A DNA stretch of 64,000 bases from Desertivirga brevis (GTDB taxonomy: Bacteria; Bacteroidota; Bacteroidia; Sphingobacteriales; Sphingobacteriaceae). The stretch is taken from assembly GCF_017355835.1 (NCBI RefSeq), contig NZ_JAFEWF010000005.1:124001-188000 (forward strand), given 5' to 3'. The translations under genes were made by a program, and so were the position numbers. Under the pieces are notes generated by a model, which made no database searches, had not been told where the DNA came from, and was given only the letters and a program-made list of their open reading frames with translations. Shown one piece after another: positions 62,337 to 64,000 of this stretch (position 1 is the first letter of the stretch; every line of letters begins with the position of its first letter).

Positions 62337-63325
62337 CATTAAAAGAAGCAGTACTTAAAAGTTTAGAAGACATAGGTGGAATTACTAACTACTCAACAGT
62401 TTATAAACACGTAGTAGAGAACAACTATTACGACTTTAAAACTAATAAAACACCTGGGAATACAATTTCAGCTATCCTTGGTGACTTTGTTCGTGCTGGT
62501 GATACTAGGGTAAAACGAATAGGTCAAGAAGGTGGGACCTATTCTTATTATCTTACCAAAAACGAGTCGAATATATCGATAGAAGTATTAAGTGGCTCTA
62601 CAGTATCCCAATCTTCATCGGACCAGAAGCCAATAAAAACCGAAACATACGACGAGCGGGATTTGCATTTGCTTTTAAGTAGCTATCTGAAAAATGCCGG
62701 TATATATTCGAAAACTATATTTCATGAACAATCTACTTACAACAAAGACAGTAATCAAATCTGGACGCATCCGGATATGATTGGAATCAAATTTCTGAAT
62801 TTGCAGTCCAATGCAAGTAGGAATTTCTTGAAATCTGTCAACCGAGTAGATAGTTTTAAACTCAGTTCTTATGAGCTTAAGAAGGAAATTAATACTGACG
62901 CTGAGCTTAAGAAGGCATATTTTCAGGCTGTATCTAACTCAAGTTGGGCGAATTATGGGTATTTAGTAGCGTTTGAATTTAGCAGTGGTTTAAATGAAGA
63001 GATAGAACGACTTAACCAATCTTTCGGTATAGGTGTTATACAGTTGGACGCTAATCCATTCAAAACTAAAACTTTATTCCCAGCACAGTACCGAGATTTG
63101 GATTTCAAAACGATAGATAAGCTTTGCAAGATTAATAAGGACTTTGAAAGGTTTATTGAACACACGGAAACAGTGTTGGTAGCGGAGGAAAAGTATCATA
63201 AGGCAGTTGAGAAGGAATTAGACGAATTCTGCGATTCTTACTTGAAGACTGATGAGCAAGTTCAAAAATACTGTCAGGAAAAACATATTCCGTACTTTTT
63301 AGAACAAGACCTGCAGGAGGGATAA
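62333..63325 (+). CDS. HARE-HTH protein with nuclease-like C-terminal domain
   Basis: A 330-residue protein. Residues 1-80 form a winged-helix HARE-HTH-like domain (TLKEAVLKSLEDIGGITNYS; GTYSYYLTK). Residues about 105-270 resemble a PD-(D/E)xK nuclease of COG2958 type: WTHPDMIGIKF, FKLSSYELKKEI with E-x-K, and YFQAVSNSSWANYGYLVAFE. The tail is helical. HARE-HTH proteins often accompany restriction enzymes. It ends the ATGA-coupled trio and is 29 bp upstream of the partial gene at 63355. Confidence 0.6.
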   Translation: MTLKEAVLKSLEDIGGITNYSTVYKHVVENNYYDFKTNKTPGNTISAILGDFVRAGDTRVKRIGQEGGTYSYYLTKNESNISIEVLSGSTVSQSSSDQKPIKTETYDERDLHLLLSSYLKNAGIYSKTIFHEQSTYNKDSNQIWTHPDMIGIKFLNLQSNASRNFLKSVNRVDSFKLSSYELKKEINTDAELKKAYFQAVSNSSWANYGYLVAFEFSSGLNEEIERLNQSFGIGVIQLDANPFKTKTLFPAQYRDLDFKTIDKLCKINKDFERFIEHTETVLVAEEKYHKAVEKELDEFCDSYLKTDEQVQKYCQEKHIPYFLEQDLQEG

Positions 63326-63354
63326 CGCTTTTATAACCCTTAGATTAAAAACAG

Positions 63355-64000
63355 TTGAAACCGAGTAAGAAGTTTTTAGAATTTTTAGAGCAAAAGCTTA
63401 AGGTAGGTAATATTAGATCTATTCATCTCAATGCTGTTCCGGGCAAAAGCAACAAGAGATTAGACATTTCATTGTTGAAGTATTTGCAGGTTGATCAACC
63501 GTCTCTGTTTCTATCAGAACTTTTGAACAAGAAATGCTTTACACATAAGATAAGTGCGAAGGATGTTAATTTGAGCAAGGCTAAACAGGAAACACTCGTT
63601 TACATTGATTCTGTTTTCAAGAAACTTGAAAATATTTACCTCGAGAATATAAGTGATGAGTTGGAGCACGGGGTAAAGACATTTGCATGCGGATACCCTC
63701 TTTTAGTCAAACGCGCAACAGACGATCAGAAGAAGGTGATTATTGCGCCTTTGATCATCTGGAGGTTGGATCTAAAGATGGATCCACGAAATAATAACTT
63801 ATATACCATAAGCAGGTCGGAAGAGGATGATATTTTTTTCAATCCCCAACTTAAGGCCTTTTTAAAGTCGGATGAGAAGCTTGAAGTAAGTGGAGTTCCG
63901 GATGAGCTTTTGGAAGATGGCATTTTACAAGAAGATGAACTACTGAAGGTCATCAATCAGACATTACGGGAGCTGAAGAGCCCTGAAGTTGAGCAACTGG
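63355..64000 (+). CDS. Start of a large protein, possibly a DUF4011-type helicase, 3' end outside window
   Basis: 215 codons are visible and the frame is still open at the right edge. TTG at 63355 is used because no ATG fits; it is 29 bp after the HARE-HTH gene. The segment FACGYPLLVKRATDDQKKVI followed by APLIIWRLDLKM recalls the N-terminal domain of DUF4011/SF1 helicase-like proteins seen in defence islands (the usual pattern being a PLFLWPL strand). The acid-rich end shows no motif yet. Identity depends on the unseen part. Confidence 0.5.
   Translation, partial: MKPSKKFLEFLEQKLKVGNIRSIHLNAVPGKSNKRLDISLLKYLQVDQPSLFLSELLNKKCFTHKISAKDVNLSKAKQETLVYIDSVFKKLENIYLENISDELEHGVKTFACGYPLLVKRATDDQKKVIIAPLIIWRLDLKMDPRNNNLYTISRSEEDDIFFNPQLKAFLKSDEKLEVSGVPDELLEDGILQEDELLKVINQTLRELKSPEVEQL

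Overview
The window looks like a chromosomal segment of a Bacteroidota bacterium, most likely a sphingobacterium close to Pedobacter. The signs are low-to-middling GC, many Cys-anchored lipoproteins, TAnnTTTG-type promoter elements, Bacteroidota-restricted families (DUF6266, DUF4348, RteC-like, DUF4153) and the near absence of Shine-Dalgarno sequences. No rRNA gene, complete tRNA gene, CRISPR array, transposase or integrase is visible.

Left part (1-14.3 kb): ordinary accessory metabolism and signalling. An exported RidA-like protein and an alpha/beta hydrolase are followed by a divergent two-component pair: a TPR histidine kinase overlapping a sigma54-dependent response regulator, preceded by three TCCGA-N5-TCGGA palindromes. 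Then come a DUF4153 membrane protein, a small methyltransferase, a GYF-domain protein, two lipoproteins, a siderophore-interacting flavoprotein, and a short-chain dehydrogenase with its AraC-type regulator and a likely operator.

Cassette-like array (14.6-25.7 kb): about 17 mostly short minus-strand genes with unrelated functions. They include a histidine kinase, a GNAT, an Amj-type flippase, a leucine-rich-repeat protein, a macro domain, DUF2019 and many unknowns. A conserved 17-nt motif occurs eleven times, always in the same orientation and always just 3' of a stop codon. Several genes are broken: a nonsense mutation, a homopolymer frameshift, and truncated or fused fragments. One gene start is duplicated together with its motif. 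The layout resembles an integron cassette array but has no visible integrase and no canonical attC sites, and it is the strongest unexplained structure in the window.

Middle (26-36 kb): a small conserved protein, then a quinone oxidoreductase-SDR pair divergent from a Crp/Fnr regulator. After these comes a module that looks like an integrated replicon or mobilizable element: a helix-turn-helix protein, two small membrane proteins, DUF6266, a cluster of helically phased short repeats, an RteC-like protein, a 48-residue protein, a putative replication initiator and a DnaC-like ATPase. Two paralogous unknown proteins follow.

Right part (36-64 kb): RDD protein, an SPFH protein coupled to an NAD-kinase-like protein, a DUF4348 lipoprotein, an acyl-carrier-like protein, and then a defence island. 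The island carries an AAA ATPase with a small nuclease-like partner, a 1620-residue exonuclease-RecQ-UvrD fusion, two degenerate tRNA 3' ends, and a type I restriction-modification operon (hsdM-hsdS-GHKL/DUF3883-hsdR). A coupled KAP NTPase, an unknown protein and a HARE-HTH nuclease-like protein follow, then the start of a large protein that is probably a helicase. Close spacing suggests that hsdM through the last gene is one transcription unit of eight genes.
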